A DNA stretch of 64,000 nucleotides from Atrina japonica (lineage: Eukaryota; Mollusca; Bivalvia; Pterioida; Pinnidae), in assembly GCA_030159075.1 (NCBI GenBank), contig BROG01000028.1, positions 783,501 through 847,500 on the forward strand, read 5' to 3'. The position numbers and the translations under genes were made by a program. The first letter of the stretch is position 1. Each line of letters opens with the position of its first letter. Of this stretch, positions 41,510-49,895 are shown in pieces. A model generated the notes under the pieces. It did not search any database. It was not told the origin of the DNA and saw only the letters and a program-made list of their open reading frames with translations.

Positions 41510-44500
41510 CACCGATATTCCAGGTAAAAACTGAGGTACTCTGGTCTCACATCCACGTATGTTTACCTCCGGTTTTCATACAACTAAAACTAAAGCATAC
41601 ATGTCCCAAATGTTGATGATAGAATAGACCACAATTCAAAATTATATAGGGCCTATGTGATATAAAAATTTTAATCCACAGATATGAAATTTAATTTCTC
41701 CATTTGTCAGCTGGATACTCTCAAACGTATAATTTTTGGCGAAATTTATTTATTTTTTTTTTTAAAATATCATATTGCAGAAATAAATCAACCTGTCAAT
41801 TGATCTGTCAACGTCTATACCAAATCCTGGAACATTTAGCTGTCCAGGCCGTTATTATTTTCTTCATAAATGATTATCCAACATAATGTCAAAACAATGG
41901 ATGAAGTTGGTGACTTGGTGTACATGCAAGTAGGTCTAATTCTGATTGTTTCTATACCATGTCTGTTGTATTTTTCCACATGACTGGACAGACAAATGGC
42001 CCACAGGGGAAACGTACTCAAGCTAATTGAGCCGAAAGAGTAACCTGTACAGGTAGTGGATGGTCCTTTCAACAATTAATACATCGTACATTTTACGATA
42101 GGTGAAATATGAGTGAGTGAGTGAGTAAGAGAGAGAGAGATATGACTACATGTATATACCGTTAGTATGTTTTGAAATTTAGTTAAAATTTAATTGCCGT
42201 TTTCAGTAATAATATGTAAAGCTTCTTTATGTTCTATTTATTGAAATTAGTAATTAATGTTCAATGCACATTTGTAAAAATAACAATACATTTCTGCAGT
42301 GCTTATCAAATAATTGTCTCATACCTATTTTAACATACGGCTAAGGTTGGGAGATCATAATATGTTTATTTACTGAAGTCGGCTATTCTAAAATTAATCT
42401 TATATTTCACCGTTGACATTTACCCACACTCCAATGAATAGCCACGTCTCATTTCATTATAAGTAAAATGATTTCCCAACATCAAAGGAATTAAAAGATC
42501 TAGGTACCAACATCACGACTTCTGAAAGTCACGTTTATGGGGTATTGTACACAACAGCGGATTAGACCTATACCTGGGGACATAGGATGCGGTATTTCTA
42601 TATGGCGGTGATAAGAAAAAAAGAAATAGTCACTTATTCATTCAAACAAGTAATGATACATACTTATCTGTTGAATTAATTTATTTGTTGTCAGTGACCA
42701 AAAAAAAATAGAATTACAGAACACATTTTCCTGGCTTGTTGGCTATTCAGAAATGATGTAACCTACATCATGAAAACAGCGCCCTCTATCAAGAAGCGGG
42801 GTTTCCCATAGCAGCTTAATTTTGAAATTTAAAAGTTGATTTCTTGTGAAAACATGGTCGATTGAAAACATTTTTTCAGTTTTGGAATCAGGAAGATAAT
42901 CTCTTTCAAATAAACCCAACTTGTGATCAGGGTGAACCATCTCTTTAAGAACACAGAAATATTGTCGCATAAACAGTTTAAAATAATATCAATTTGTATA
43001 TTTACTAGGGCTGTCATTGATGAGAAATTCTACATCGATATATCGATAAGTAAAAAGTATCGATATAAATATCGATAAATCAAATAATTTGGTACTTCTA
43101 TGAATGCATTCAAAATAAATAAATTCCTTGTAATATTTAGTTGTTTTATTGTATATTTGGCCGTGTGAAGATGAAAAAAGCAAAGACCAACAAATAAGTT
43201 GTATTCACTGAGAAAAGCCACCGTACATGGCGACAGCCTTTGAAAACAGGTTGTATTTATTTGCAGTTACATTAGTGTTAAAAACGGAATTTTTAATTTT
43301 TTTATATATTTTGAATGATTATGAGGCAATCTTATGTTTTGACAAAATTAAGGATGTGATTGTGGTTTTAACCATATGTAAATCAACCGGTATATGCTTG
43401 TAAGTGCGCAACTCCACCAAACAGCATCGTATATGTGATTGCTGGACGTTTCATACCCAAGACGAATCGAACCCAATCCAAGACAAATTGTACCCTGTGG
43501 ATTTTGGGTACGAAACGTCCCCTGTATATATTTGGGTACGATTTGTCCTGGACGTTTTGTACCCTGACGTATATTTGAGTTTGAGTTTAAAAGCAAGTCA
43601 AATCTCGTATTTGGGTAGGTAGGCCTACTTTCTTTTTTGGTTCAAATATTTAAATCTGTTTATTTGAACTTATATGAAAAACTTAATTTTAGCAGCGGAG
43701 ATGACAAACACTAACCAAACAACAACAATAATAAATAGGCCTACATGTAAACCAGCCGTTTTAGATCTACACAAACTGTACTTGGAGAGAAAAAAGAAGT
43801 AATATACTAATAATAATAAGAGGGTCATCTGACATGACCCTAATGATGTTGATAATGTATTATTTAATTTATGGGTCTTGGCAGTCATTAGTTACTAACA
43901 AATGAAGTGGCAAGGTGTGAATTTTTCTTTTGTTTACATGGAGCTGTGTGATGGAAATAGATCAACCTATTGACATAAGTATTGTCTATTGTCTGTGCAT
44001 GTGTCCATGTGCTTCTGTTTATAGTTTTCTATTCTTTTACTCCAAAATAATGAAATTAATTAATTTTCAACAGTTCTAGATATCCCCTCATAAAGCGAGT
44101 CTGTTTTGTAAGTAATTTTGTTTAATTATATGAGCTGAATAAGGAGTCATCTTGATCAAGTATGTCACCAAAAGTAAATTTCACTAAATATTCTTTGTAT
44201 TTTCATTTTTTTTTCAATATTATCCTTTTCCCCCAATTTTAATGAAATTTGATTCACATAAATTTGAAGTTTTTGTAGAAATTCCATTGAAATCAATATA
44301 TTGTTTCTGGATAAAAACATAATTTTTTTAGGGCAACATAAATTATTATGATTAAATTATGAAAGTTACGATTGGGCCTGTGACATAATACATATACATG
44401 CTCTAATTTACAATAAGGACAGAAAATAAGAATAAGGCCTACAAGCCGAAATACAAGATATGTGTCTTTTACATACCTTTTTTCCAGTAGAGCTAATATA

Positions 44501-46098
44501 AATTTCTGACTCCTATTATTATTTTCAACTCTTAATATAATAAATATTCTCTCAGAAAATATGCTTTGATAAATATAAATAAATAATTATGAATAAGGGC
44601 ATGCGTAAGTAATAAATAATAAATAATATGAATAAACACAATATCACCATTATCACTATTTCCAGGTGCTGATTTAACCACACTAAGTACATTAAAAAGT
44701 ACACAGAATCACGATTTTACTTGTTTTTAAACTCAAACTGAAATAAACATCAGGGTACAAAACGTCCAGGACAAATCGTACCTAGATATATACTGGGTAC
44801 GATTTGACCAGACGCTTCATACCCAAAAGCCACAGGGTACGATTCGTCTTGGATTGGGTACAATGTGTCTTGGGTACGAAACGTCTTGATACTGTATACA
44901 TGTATGTGAGATGTACTTTACTGATTATAGAGGGCGAAGCCCTCATATATGTAGAGAAGCTCACATTTTTTAATTCCCACTACATCCGGGGACCCGTACT
45001 ACTAATGGAAAAAATTCTGCTCACATTGGGAATTTGCGAGTGACAGAAACAAAATGTCGGAAATGCTAAGTCATTACTTTTAAAGTGCATTACAAACAAA
45101 GTAATAAACTACCGTACTAGCAAACATTTTGCAGACTGAGACTAGGCCATAACGACCAGAGTTGTACATCGAACCCGATCACGAAGCGCCTCAATTATTC
45201 TGGTAATGTGAATTACACGAAATTATGGATATGCTGGGATAGAGAAAAATATATTGCATAATAACATGTTTGTGCATTTAATTCATGACTAATAAATACC
45301 ACATAGATTCTATTTAAGTTTTAGCACAGAAGAAACAGTCAGTCAATCAATATTTTATTTAAAACAATGAGTGAATAACCAGGACATTTACGTGATAAAA
45401 ACACTGAATATTAATCCATTTGCCTTTGGTGATTCTGTCGTGTTGCCCCCAGCAGGGGGCAACACAACGGAATCCCCAAAGGGATTAACTGAACATTTAA
45501 AACTGTTGATGAATGCCTTCGCCCTCTCCATAGGTGTACCTATGTATTATTTATAACAAAGTTTACTGCAAAATTGTATCAATCAACAATACAATTAAAA
45601 TCTCGTCTAGAGATCTCTCATTCAGCAGAATAAAATTATTAGTAGGATCCGTTTATTACATGTGTAATAACGAAAATCTAGTTATGAAAGAAACTGTTAC
45701 ATCAGAAATGAAAGAATGTCAGGTCGGCAGAAGGTCATTGCTACTGGATAGAAACCGTATGATTATGTGACCTGCATTAGTTTCAAGTCGTTCGCAATCA
45801 AAGATTGATAAAGCACAGATATCACACAATTTAAATGTTAGATAATTTATATGAGTTAATCTGACGTATCAATGCTATCATAATTATTACTTGATCCTTC
45901 AAGTTCTTTTGCAGCCTTCGCTGCCCTTTCCAATGCTGCAGAGTCAAATCTGTATGCTTCCATTTGAGATTTTGTCAGGTCACCACCTTTGCCTTTATCG
46001 CCTTTTCCTCCACCGTCTGGTGGCGGCGGGAGGGGAAAATGTGGGGGTATCTGCCCTTCACCCCCTTGAGGTTTACCCATTCCAAATAGCCAAGACAT
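17199..46098 (-). CDS. ATAD3: ATAD3, mitochondrial AAA+ ATPase (whole gene, 15 coding exons)
   Basis: ATAD3 is a metazoan AAA+ ATPase anchored in the inner mitochondrial membrane. It is known to support nucleoid organisation, cristae and cholesterol handling. Joining the 15 exons listed separately gives 1818 nt, 605 residues plus stop, close to the 586-634 of vertebrate ATAD3. Every junction is GT-AG and phase-consistent. Visible parts: N-terminal MSWLFG and a proline/glycine-rich stretch (about 1-50), a charged coiled coil rich in Q, E, K and R (about 70-227), a membrane segment around 250-267, Walker A GPPGTGKT at 353-360, Walker B LLFVDE at 408-413, sensor 1 N455, arginine finger R467, and sensor 2 in GLSGREI (R529). 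No catalytic residue is missing, so the gene looks functional. The start is fixed by the conserved MSWLFG. A single copy is seen here. Identification rests on recalled family motifs. Confidence 0.97.
17566..17715. repeat. Dispersed repeat in ATAD3 intron 14
   Basis: About 150 bp (GTCTACTGTC, then AATCATACACTCC) match 24329-24468 in intron 10 of the same gene at moderate identity and the same orientation. The class is unknown. Confidence 0.6.
17941..18049 (-). CDS. ATAD3: ATAD3 exon 14 (residues 503-539, sensor 2)
   Basis: A 109-nt exon completing G503, then [20 protein letters not shown] and [16 protein letters not shown]. The sensor-2 motif GLSGREI with R529 is intact. The acceptor is TGCACAG and the donor GTAAGT. 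Confidence 0.96.
18258..18405. repeat. Foldback element in ATAD3 intron 13
   Basis: Arms of about 55 bp (TTTATTGCCCTGGTTGTAGG and TTTGTTTACCCAAGGAAGT versus ACTTTCCTTGGGTAAACAAA and TACAACCAGGGCAATAAA) flank a roughly 35-bp loop. Such a foldback is a MITE candidate. Confidence 0.85.
18926..19652. repeat. 33-bp minisatellite, 22 copies, in ATAD3 intron 13
   Basis: The unit is TTGGCCATAATGTGTCTTTA followed by AGGGTGAATGACT, repeated with few substitutions (mostly AAGGG/AGGGG and an extra T in two units). Because 33 is a multiple of 3, long false frames run through it on both strands. It ends only about 17 nt from the intron's 5' splice site at 19668. Confidence 0.98.
19669..19836 (-). CDS. ATAD3: ATAD3 exon 13 (residues 447-502, sensor 1 and Arg finger)
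   Basis: A 168-nt exon reading [20 protein letters not shown], then [20 protein letters not shown] and on to NPATQGK. Sensor-1 N455 and arginine finger R467 are present. The donor GTAAGA at 19668 is followed after about 17 nt by the 33-bp minisatellite described separately. Confidence 0.97.
19837..22233. other. ATAD3 introns 12 and 11, with no further gene
   Basis: Apart from exon 12 (20738-20808) this contains only repeats. An inverted repeat of about 42-bp arms lies at 21433-21475 and 21582-21624, with arms containing GGAATTCAACATGGC and ATCTTGGATTTTGA. It is preceded by AGAGATCCCAGAGGGATCTT (21249), a phrase that looks like a repeat boundary. Confidence 0.6.
20738..20808 (-). CDS. ATAD3: ATAD3 exon 12 (residues 424-446)
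   Basis: A 71-nt exon located by searching the reverse strand for the block missing between Walker B and sensor 1. It reads [20 protein letters not shown] and QSN plus two bases. The acceptor is AACACAG and the donor GTAAGT. Phase and homology both fit. Confidence 0.95.
22234..22285 (-). CDS. ATAD3: ATAD3 exon 11 (residues 406-423, Walker B)
   Basis: A 52-nt exon that completes G406 and reads [17 protein letters not shown]. The Walker B aspartate and catalytic glutamate are D412 and E413. The acceptor is TTACAG and the donor GTCAGT. Confidence 0.96.
22293..22375. repeat. 39-bp tandem duplication in intron 10
   Basis: AGAAATCCTGTCACACATTT followed by CAGTTCTGTGTCAACAAAT occurs twice in a row with one or two differences, immediately upstream of exon 11's acceptor. 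Confidence 0.85.
22376..25328. other. ATAD3 intron 10, mostly unexplained
   Basis: It contains the second copy of the 150-bp dispersed repeat (24329-24468). At 25085-25285 it contains a copy of the TTATTTTTGCCCTTTTACAA repeat that is expanded in intron 6. Small open frames at 23.3-23.8 kb show no family resemblance. Confidence 0.5.
25329..25453 (-). CDS. ATAD3: ATAD3 exon 10 (residues 365-405)
   Basis: A 125-nt exon reading [40 protein letters not shown] and R, plus two bases of G406. It is the region between Walker A and Walker B. The acceptor is TTCCAG and the donor GTACGT. Confidence 0.96.
25454..27356. other. ATAD3 intron 9, nothing recognised
   Basis: AT-rich, with only short frames and no clear repeats except scattered fragments. 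Confidence 0.45.
27357..27482 (-). CDS. ATAD3: ATAD3 exon 9 (residues 323-364, Walker A)
   Basis: A 126-nt in-phase exon encoding [20 protein letters not shown], then [19 protein letters not shown]. The Walker A P-loop GPPGTGKT is at residues 353-360, with the catalytic Lys-Thr intact. The acceptor is TTTCAG and the donor GTAAGG. Confidence 0.97.
28028..28590 (+). repeat. Second copy of the GGTCACC-ended dispersed repeat (intron 8)
   Basis: It starts CAAGAGGCCGAATGGGCCTT, then GGTCACCTGAGC, and ends with ATAGGTCACCTTGAGC and a worn hairpin. It is shorter than 12211-13386 through internal deletions. The rest of intron 8 (27483-29924) shows only AT-rich sequence and a fragment of the GCCCCATTCCCAA family near 27690. 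Confidence 0.75.
29925..29981 (-). CDS. ATAD3: ATAD3 exon 8 (residues 304-322)
   Basis: A 57-nt in-phase exon reading [19 protein letters not shown], between a TTCCAG acceptor and a GTAAGT donor. It is the linker before the AAA+ core; the vertebrate equivalent is RRLLSRPQDALEGVVLS. Confidence 0.94.
31141..31296 (-). CDS. ATAD3: ATAD3 exon 7 (residues 252-303, membrane segment)
   Basis: A 156-nt in-phase exon. It begins [17 protein letters not shown], the hydrophobic segment that spans the inner mitochondrial membrane in this family, then reads [19 protein letters not shown] and ends at HPIN. The acceptor is TTACAG and the donor GTAAGT. Confidence 0.96.
31440..32313. mobile_element. TIR element with subterminal TCGACCTAT motifs (intron 6)
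   Basis: Both ends share about 25 bp in inverted orientation, with the core GGCCTATAGGTCGA. TCGACCTAT or its near match is repeated just inside each end (about 31491 and 31508 on the left; 32207, 32224, 32271 and 32288 on the right). The 870-bp interior codes for nothing recognisable. It is probably a non-autonomous DNA transposon. Confidence 0.7.
32318..32860. repeat. Dispersed repeat with an internal 26-bp minisatellite (intron 6)
   Basis: The ends (TTATTTTTGCCCTTTTACAA at the left and AAAATGATGAAAATTAAAC at the right) match an unexpanded 200-bp copy at 25085-25285. Between them the phrase CTTAAATTCGCCTAAATCAC plus a variable hexamer is repeated about 14 times (about 32385-32745). A reverse copy lies near 34875-35070. 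Confidence 0.85.
32975..33060 (+). repeat. tRNA-derived SINE fragment
   Basis: GATCCGTGGTTGAGTGGTTA followed by AAGCAACACGCTTTAAA resembles a tRNA-derived head with an A-box (TGGTTGAGTGGTTAAAGC). There is no good B-box or cloverleaf, so it is not a tRNA gene. Confidence 0.5.
33066..33490. repeat. GATTTTCCAC-family copy with another repeat inserted
   Basis: The left part matches the reverse complement of 4576-4450. The family sequence resumes at about 33395 (TTTCTAGATTTCCCATTTTC). The 200 bp between carry a different repeat (GTATAAGGATTACCTGTTTA), of which relatives occur near 34510-34570 and 58820-58865. Confidence 0.55.
33515..33584 (-). CDS. ATAD3: ATAD3 exon 6 (residues 228-251)
   Basis: A 70-nt exon that completes K228 and reads [20 protein letters not shown] and VAT, matching the vertebrate [20 protein letters not shown]. 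The acceptor is CTATAG and the donor GTAAGT. It leads into the membrane segment. Confidence 0.96.
34270..34435 (-). CDS. ATAD3: ATAD3 exon 5 (residues 173-227)
   Basis: A 166-nt exon from a TTGCAG acceptor to a GTATAT donor. It encodes [20 protein letters not shown] and later [20 protein letters not shown] and LESI, the end of the coiled coil. It starts by completing S173 and ends with two bases of K228. Confidence 0.96.
35648..35717 (-). CDS. ATAD3: ATAD3 exon 4 (residues 150-172)
   Basis: A 70-nt exon reading [20 protein letters not shown] and MRK plus one base. The acceptor is GTTTACAG and the donor GTAAGT. It continues the coiled coil; the vertebrate counterpart is [20 protein letters not shown]. 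Confidence 0.95.
36225..36640 (+). repeat. Left arm of an inverted SINE-like pair (intron 3)
   Basis: It starts with a tRNA-like head (GCTGCGTGATTAATTAGAGC, then CACTTTAAACCATGAGGT) and ends near TGACCTGTGCTATGGACTGA. Excluding the insertion at 36351-36520, it matches the reverse complement of 37930-38213. Confidence 0.75.
36351..36520. mobile_element. 170-bp MITE with perfect 16-bp TIRs
   Basis: ATTGACCTATCGCCAA at 36351-36366 is the exact reverse complement of 36505-36520. It interrupts the left SINE arm. The sister arm lacks it, which defines its boundaries. No coding capacity. Confidence 0.85.
37745..38213 (-). repeat. Right arm of the inverted SINE-like pair, plus an adjoining SINE piece
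   Basis: On the minus strand 38213-37930 gives GTGATTAATTAGAGGATTGC and on to ATTTTGACCTGTGCTATGGA. On the plus strand a B-box-like GGTTGGATTCCC lies near 37793, so a second SINE remnant overlaps. The 1.3 kb between the arms has no recognised gene. Confidence 0.65.
38976..39137 (-). CDS. ATAD3: ATAD3 exon 3 (residues 96-149)
   Basis: A 162-nt in-phase exon (54 codons) with a TTTTACAG acceptor and an ACAG/GTAGG donor. It encodes the most conserved part of the N-terminal coiled coil, including [20 protein letters not shown] and [12 protein letters not shown], nearly identical to vertebrate ATAD3. Confidence 0.96.
39434..39510 (-). CDS. ATAD3: ATAD3 exon 2 (residues 70-95)
   Basis: A 77-nt exon between an AAAG acceptor and a GTAAG donor. 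It completes K70 and reads [18 protein letters not shown] and on, aligning with the vertebrate YAKDALNLAQMQEQT region. It is the first part of the coiled coil. It was found from the family pattern, since it is too short to stand out as an open frame. Confidence 0.93.
39511..43030. other. ATAD3 intron 1, left half, nothing recognised
   Basis: AT-rich, with a (CT)n run at 41466-41507 and a GAGA run near 42112-42140. No supported exon or RNA gene. Confidence 0.5.
43031..43080. repeat. Clustered TATCGATA repeats
   Basis: ATCGATATATCGATAAG is followed by two more ATCGATA copies within 50 bp. It is a compact self-complementary cluster in intron 1. Confidence 0.6.
43442..44890. mobile_element. Element with 150-bp inverted terminal repeats (intron 1)
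   Basis: Left arm 43442-43592 and right arm 44727-44890 are inverted copies. Each is built of short repeats such as GGGTACGAAACGTC and GGTACGATTTGTCCTGGACG. The 1.1-kb interior is AT-rich and without a recognised protein. Long, internally repetitive arms suggest a foldback-type element. Confidence 0.7.
45424..45486. repeat. Hairpin GGGATTCTGTCGTG family, copy 1
   Basis: GATTCTGTCGTGTTGCCCCC pairs with GGGGGCAACACAACGGAATC across a 4-base loop, ending CCCCAAAGGGATTA. A related hairpin is at 55789-55860. Confidence 0.85.
45891..46098 (-). CDS. ATAD3: ATAD3 exon 1 (residues 1-69, start codon)
   Basis: The reading frame opens with MSWLFG, the conserved ATAD3 N-terminus, followed by a Pro/Gly/Lys-rich segment and then [14 protein letters not shown], which matches the start of the family's helical region. 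The exon ends at a GTAATA donor after TCAA, leaving one base of a lysine codon. Without splicing the frame would run only eleven more codons to a stop. The base context before ATG is GCCGAA. Confidence 0.95.
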
Positions 46099-46200
46099 TT
46101 CGGCAAGGTTTGTATAGTTTGTAAACTCACGTGTAGAAATACCGATCCTGCGCGATCGACATTTCCGTTAATCAAACAACATTTAAAACCGATTCCGGAC
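46099..46200 (-). promoter_or_regulatory. ATAD3 5' UTR / promoter-proximal region (inferred)
   Basis: This is the sequence directly upstream of the ATAD3 start codon. It is less AT-rich than the surroundings and holds several CpGs (for example in GCGCGATCG). No TATA box at a sensible distance is obvious. Position alone supports the call, and the transcription start is not visible. Confidence 0.3.
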
Positions 46201-46510
46201 AAAATTGATTACCCCAAAGTGTAGATATTTATGTTCTTCACACCATATCTGCCCTGAGTGAAAAATGGAAATTTCTACATTTATAGAACTCGTCATTTTA
46301 AGAACAACATCGAAACCCAGATTAAAATAGGTGCAAGCAATTTCGAGATATTAGCGAAAAACTACAAAGACTGCTCAAGTAGCCAGAAAGGGGGCGGAGC
46401 TTCGTGTGATATCACAACGCGGACTTCGGTTGCGAAGTACGTGCTTGGTGGTTCAGGCGTGGACCTATACTATTAAGTGACACAGTAACTGTTTCAGAAT
46501 CTTCCGTTAT

Positions 46511-46551
46511 ACCAGCGATATATAAAGCTAATAGCTTTATATATCGCTGGT
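46511..46551. repeat. Near-perfect 41-bp palindrome
   Basis: CCAGCGATATATAAAGCTA faces ATAGCTTTATATATCGCTGG. It is a member of the family also at 2631, 47346, 48320 and 48418. Confidence 0.9.
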
Positions 46552-46739
46552 TATACCTATTGATGATCGAATTAGCGATCATTCAGCAATTATTATTGCG
46601 CTAAAATTCTTTAAATAAAAGAAATGTCTGGTTATAAAAATATGCGAATTTTGGAGCTATGTCCTATGAATCTTCTCTTTATATTCCGCTGGTGCATAAA
46701 AAAAGACTTCCCATGTTTCGGCCTTTGCACAACTTCGGA

Positions 46740-47100
46740 AAACATCATTTTTGAAACAAATCTGTTGATGAAGCTTGTGATTTCGTAATATCCAAATTTT
46801 GGGAATTTGCTGAATTATGTATTCCTAAGAAAGAGGTAACGATTAGCAGATAAACCTTGGTTTAATTCTGATCTACGGAAGCAAATTAGGATACGGGATA
46901 GATTACACAAAACTGCTAGAATATACAGCCATCCTGACGATATACAGAATTTCAAAAACAAAGTAAATATCATGAAACGGTACGCAAAAGCGTCCTTTTA
47001 TGAAAATATTAATGGTATATAGATTCTTTACAAAATGATGATTCTAAGTCATACTGGCAACTCGATCGTGTGCCGACTTATGGGTAAATCGGGTAAATCT
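46740..47100 (+). pseudogene. Non-LTR retrotransposon (LINE) fragment
   Basis: The plus strand reads ACDFVISKFWEFAELCIPKK, a frame change, then DKPWFNSDLRKQIRIRDRLH and KNKVNIMKRYAKASFYENI. PWFNSDLRK-RDRL-K is the conserved linker between endonuclease and RT in CR1/Jockey-type LINEs. RT motifs are absent. A perfect 20-bp direct repeat (CTTTATATTCCGCTGGTGCA) lies at 46677-46696 and 47145-47164, flanking it. Confidence 0.65.
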
Positions 47101-47164
47101 GAAAATATTGCTTCAATCTATGCAGCAAAATATAAAGCTAATAGCTTTATATTCCGCTGGTGCA

Positions 47165-48319
47165 ACGTACGCTTCTTTTCGCAAGATTAAGCTACTGTCC
47201 GAGAATACACACCCCCCACGACATCACTGTTACGGTGTTAAGGTTGGGTTTCTTAAATGACCCGGCTAGATTAACTGTTTGTCTCGATTTTTGAACTAAA
47301 ACTTATCAGATCACACATTTGCATTGCATCTAAAGGTAACCTATTACCAGCGATATATAACGCCTATATCACTGTGAAATTATGCCTTATGGTACACAAT
47401 TTTCTACATGTAGGAATTCGGTCAGTTGAACTAAACCGGTATATTCGGGAAAAAAACCTCTATTTTCTTCCGATAATAGGTACCGTGCCAGTATGCGTGT
47501 GAGTGTTCCCAAATTTTCCGAAATTTTCAATATGCTATTTTCCTAACTCATGGAAAACAAAATATGCTGGCGGATGACGGTGTGCAAGGACTGACAACTC
47601 TCTAAGAGATTGGTGGATCTAAGCAAAATTATGTCGGACGGGGCACAGAAGATGTCCACTAGCTAGAAATTCTGGCACTACTAGTACCTTTTTCGTTTGG
47701 ATTTACTAAAACCAACATAACTTTTAAAAATCGTGGCAGGATTTCAGACTACTAGCTAGAAATAACAAACTGAAAGTAGACTCAGAGTTAGAGATTAAAT
47801 AAACACCGATTCTCAATAAAACTGAGCAAATTCAAGGAGTACTAGAAGAAAAACAATCATTAGTAAATTGTGATAGCTTATTTACTACATAAACTAGAAT
47901 ATAAACAGACAAAAAAAAAAACCAATCAAATGTTCTTTGTTGGAATTATTTATCTACAAGACTTATCGAAATATAAAGTAAGTCCAGCGTCTTTTGTGAG
48001 TTTTGAGATCATTTAACATTTAACTTAACATCTCGTAATTATCATGAGAATCTCTTTCATTGTCACCTCAGGATTGACTATAAAAATCATCTTCCAAACT
48101 GGATTCTGAACTGGAAAACTTGCCACCAATGGCTATTGTACCGGGTGATCCTTGGATGACGTCACGGCTATTAGAAGTTTATAGATTTTTCTCTTGATTG
48201 GATTTCCCGCAGGTAAAAAATACCCAAATTAAATCTCCGGAACGAGACGTCGGATCGACTTCAAATTTTCGACAAATGCATTTTTGCATCATAAACTAAC
48301 AAAAAAGTTGTATATAGCG
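47165..48319. other. Intergenic sequence between palindromic elements
   Basis: A single palindrome arm is present at 47346-47362. No gene or RNA is recognised. Confidence 0.4.
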
Positions 48320-48481
48320 TCAGCGATATATAAAGCTAATATTAGCTTTATATATCGCTGATAGCGTTTGGGGTGCACTTTAATAAAAAGTGTAAAAATT
48401 GTATATATTGAATAATACCAGCGATATAGCTTTTTCAGCGATTAGCTTTATATATCGCTGGCTTTATATATCGCTGATAAT
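48320..48481. repeat. Perfect 42-bp palindrome and adjoining complex palindrome
   Basis: 48320-48361 is its own exact reverse complement (half: TCAGCGATATATAAAGCTAAT). A second set with three arms of the same sequence occupies 48418-48481. They lie less than 100 bp upstream of the plus-strand candidate start codon. Confidence 0.92.
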
Positions 48482-48572
48482 ACACAGTGGTTGAATTCAA
48501 CGTAAAAAAAATGCTTATCTACACAAAATAAAAAAAAACCCGACATTATTTGCTAACTCTAGTGGAGAATGA

Positions 48573-48796
48573 ATGATAACGCCTGTCGATAACGAAAGTA
48601 GGTTATCGTTTTCAGAAAATCGTCGGAAAGCCCGTGACGTAACTCTGCCAACAAGAACAGATGTCAAGGATAGCAACAGGCGTGAGAGTTCTCGGTATCA
48701 CTTTTGGCATATCGACGGAGTGAATGTCTTGGCTTCTCAAGGAAATGGTCAATCTGTATTGCAGACTGTAGATCTAGCAGTAAGCAGACTTAGAAG
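48573..48796 (+). CDS. Candidate first coding exon of an unrecognised plus-strand gene
   Basis: An open frame of 74 codons plus two bases starts with MITPVDNESRLSFSENRR and includes RYHFWHIDGVNVLASQGNGQ. It ends exactly at a strong donor, AGAAG/GTATGT. The stretch is richer in CpG than its surroundings, as expected of an exon near a gene start. An in-frame TGA lies just before the ATG, so the start is either here or this frame is not the gene. A short upstream ATG in another frame (48569) is present. It lies head to head with ATAD3, 2.47 kb from that start codon. I do not recognise the protein. Its phase (two bases left over) fits the tandem acceptor at 59433 in the next candidate exon. Confidence 0.5.
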
Positions 48797-49895
48797 GTAT
48801 GTTATTAAATGAAAAATCAGGCCGAAATGGGAACTACAAAAACCAAAATTGCAAGTTTTTTTTCTTTATATATTATTAGTGTTCAGTGTGTCCTGTACTT
48901 GACAGGCCGACAATTAGTTTAGAAAAATATATTCACGGGAAAGTTGAATATTTGAATTAGGCCTAAACCTCTTTAATTTTGCAAAACATCGCTGAAAATG
49001 GGAAAATTTAAATTTCTTTGATTTTGATATTATTATAACCCAATTTTGCACTTAGATACGATGGTTTGTTATAATTGTGCGCACCTAAGACAAATTTGGT
49101 CAAGCAGTCGCTATAAATAAACATTTTGAATTGATTCATATCATTGAATACATCAAACAAAAACAGTAACAATAACAAGACATTTTATTCAGTAATCAGT
49201 AAACCGTAGCAATTAAGATTGAAAATTAGACCGGTGTTCAGTGACTGAGTGTTCACCATCTTGTTGTAATTGTGTGCATGCTCAACTATAGGTCTTTCCC
49301 CATCTCAATTTTTCACCACGTTTGTGTGTTAAGCACTGTTTAGACAGTCGGTGTGCTTTACGAAGGGCTCTTGAAATCATAAGTTGGGAATTTTTTTATT
49401 GTGATTAACAGTGGGCAGAGTTCATCTTGCCGACACATGCATACATGAAGTAAAAATCTATGAATCTGTAGTGAAAAACAAACTGTTGCAATTTGTTCCG
49501 ATATTTTCATAGAATGACTGGCCTATATCGATATCTATACAATAGAGCAAGATTGGGCATCGCTTATTATCAACCTATTTATCATAATCAAAGTACTGAT
49601 ACAAGTTGATAGCAATTGAAAAGTTTAATGAGGTATAATACACACAGTATACTGAATACTTTTTAATTCGGTAAACTTAAGTTTTACTAAAAAGTAACAA
49701 AAAAATAGGGTCAGACATATGGCCTAAAGTGAGTATTGATGGCTTGTTTAATATGCGACAAACTACATGGATCAGCGATATGACTATAAAATCTTGTGTT
49801 TATAAACATCGTATCATCGATATTAAATTTCTATGCGACAGGGCAGTATCATACCCTTATGCTATACTTCCTATCAGTAGCCTTAAATCTCTAGG

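Noticed and set aside
45534..45770. 78-codon plus-strand frame near the ATAD3 start
   Set aside because: No family resemblance. It is in intron 1 beside a hairpin element and without splice support.
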